Source of the DNA: Rhynchopus euleeides
Lineage: Eukaryota > Euglenozoa > Diplonemea > Diplonemida > Diplonemidae
Direction: 5' to 3'
Assembly: GCA_963210315.1 (NCBI GenBank)
Contig: OY723250.1
Span: 496,001-560,000 of the forward strand
Length of the DNA stretch: 64,000 nucleotides
Each line of letters begins with the position of its first letter. The first letter of the stretch is position 1. The notes beneath the pieces are model-generated. The model was not told the DNA's origin, did no database searches, and was given only the letters and a program-made list of their open reading frames with translations. Positions 63,782-64,000 of the stretch are shown piece after piece. Both the position numbers and the translations under genes were made by a program.

Positions 63782-64000
63782 ATGCAGCATCTGAAAAAGG
63801 AAAATCTTCAACTACGCCTACCCACACTCCTCATTGCGCATTCAACTCAACAGGACGGTGCATTGATGGAAGAATATGTCGTGGACGTCGCAAAGAGGGT
63901 TCAGGCGAGTACTGGGGATAGACTAGAGAGAGAGACGAGCATGGTACGAGTCAAACAGGAGGGTGCGGAGGAGAGAAGACATAAAAGACAGGCCTGCATC
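63782..64000 (+). CDS. possible 5' end of a gene running off the right edge
   Basis: From ATG 63782-63784 the frame is open for 73 codons to the window end. It gives an evenly composed, charged protein (MQHLKKENLQLRLPTLLIAH; EEYVVDVAKRVQASTGDRLE). The ATG is preceded by the pyrimidine-rich CCCCCCTCCTTCCACCCTCC and an AAG, which could be a splice acceptor. It would be the only host-like gene on the plus strand. The composition suggests a helical or coiled-coil start. No family is recognised and chance is possible. Confidence 0.3.
   Translation, partial: MQHLKKENLQLRLPTLLIAHSTQQDGALMEEYVVDVAKRVQASTGDRLERETSMVRVKQEGAEERRHKRQACI

Overview
This window is nuclear DNA of a GC-rich, repeat-rich protist. 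The evidence is a clearly eukaryotic gene set (a 20S proteasome beta-6 subunit, mitochondrial inner-membrane protease 2, a CRAL-TRIO/Sec14 protein and aminoacylase-1), GT-AG introns, many families of transposable elements, and long G/C homopolymer runs. All three standard stop codons end confident genes. Every confident host gene lies on the minus strand over about 46 kb, usually with a pyrimidine-rich tract and an AG just upstream of the ATG. One acyl-CoA synthetase ends in a peroxisome/glycosome signal (AKL). One-strand clusters, possible trans-splice acceptors and glycosome targeting together suggest a euglenozoan, and the few cis-introns would fit a diplonemid. This is an inference, because no spliced leader RNA or rRNA gene is present to prove it.

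Layout. 1-3.4 kb: two small TA-flanked inverted-repeat elements, one of them interrupting a coding-like remnant, then an AMP-forming acyl-CoA synthetase. 6.5-12.7 kb: a 6.2 kb mirror-image element with terminal inverted repeats and TA duplications. It carries an OTU-protease/zinc-finger gene in each arm and a large hairpin in the middle. 14-22 kb: a host block with a secreted or membrane WD40 propeller protein, aminoacylase-1, a small unidentified two-exon gene and an N-myristoylated-type Fic protein. 22-28.4 kb: no gene seen. 28.4-48 kb: the Sec14-like protein with a CaaX box, a large ADP-ribosyltransferase-like protein, a long coiled-coil protein, mitochondrial Imp2 and proteasome PSMB1, separated by mobile elements including a hAT-like element with a perfect 8-bp duplication. 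48.9-64 kb: repeats only with confidence. These are a TA-flanked 1.3 kb element, SINE-like repeats, a 130-bp GA tract, a non-LTR reverse transcriptase lying inside a 5.7 kb element with inverted ends, and further fragments.

The host genes are housekeeping genes from unrelated pathways and do not form a functional operon. Their shared strand is better explained by polycistronic transcription. The three introns with good support in reading frame lie at the 3' ends of their genes. The most unusual content is the OTU-bearing mirror element, the reverse transcriptase enclosed by inverted repeats, and several independent elements inserted at TA, often beside long G runs.
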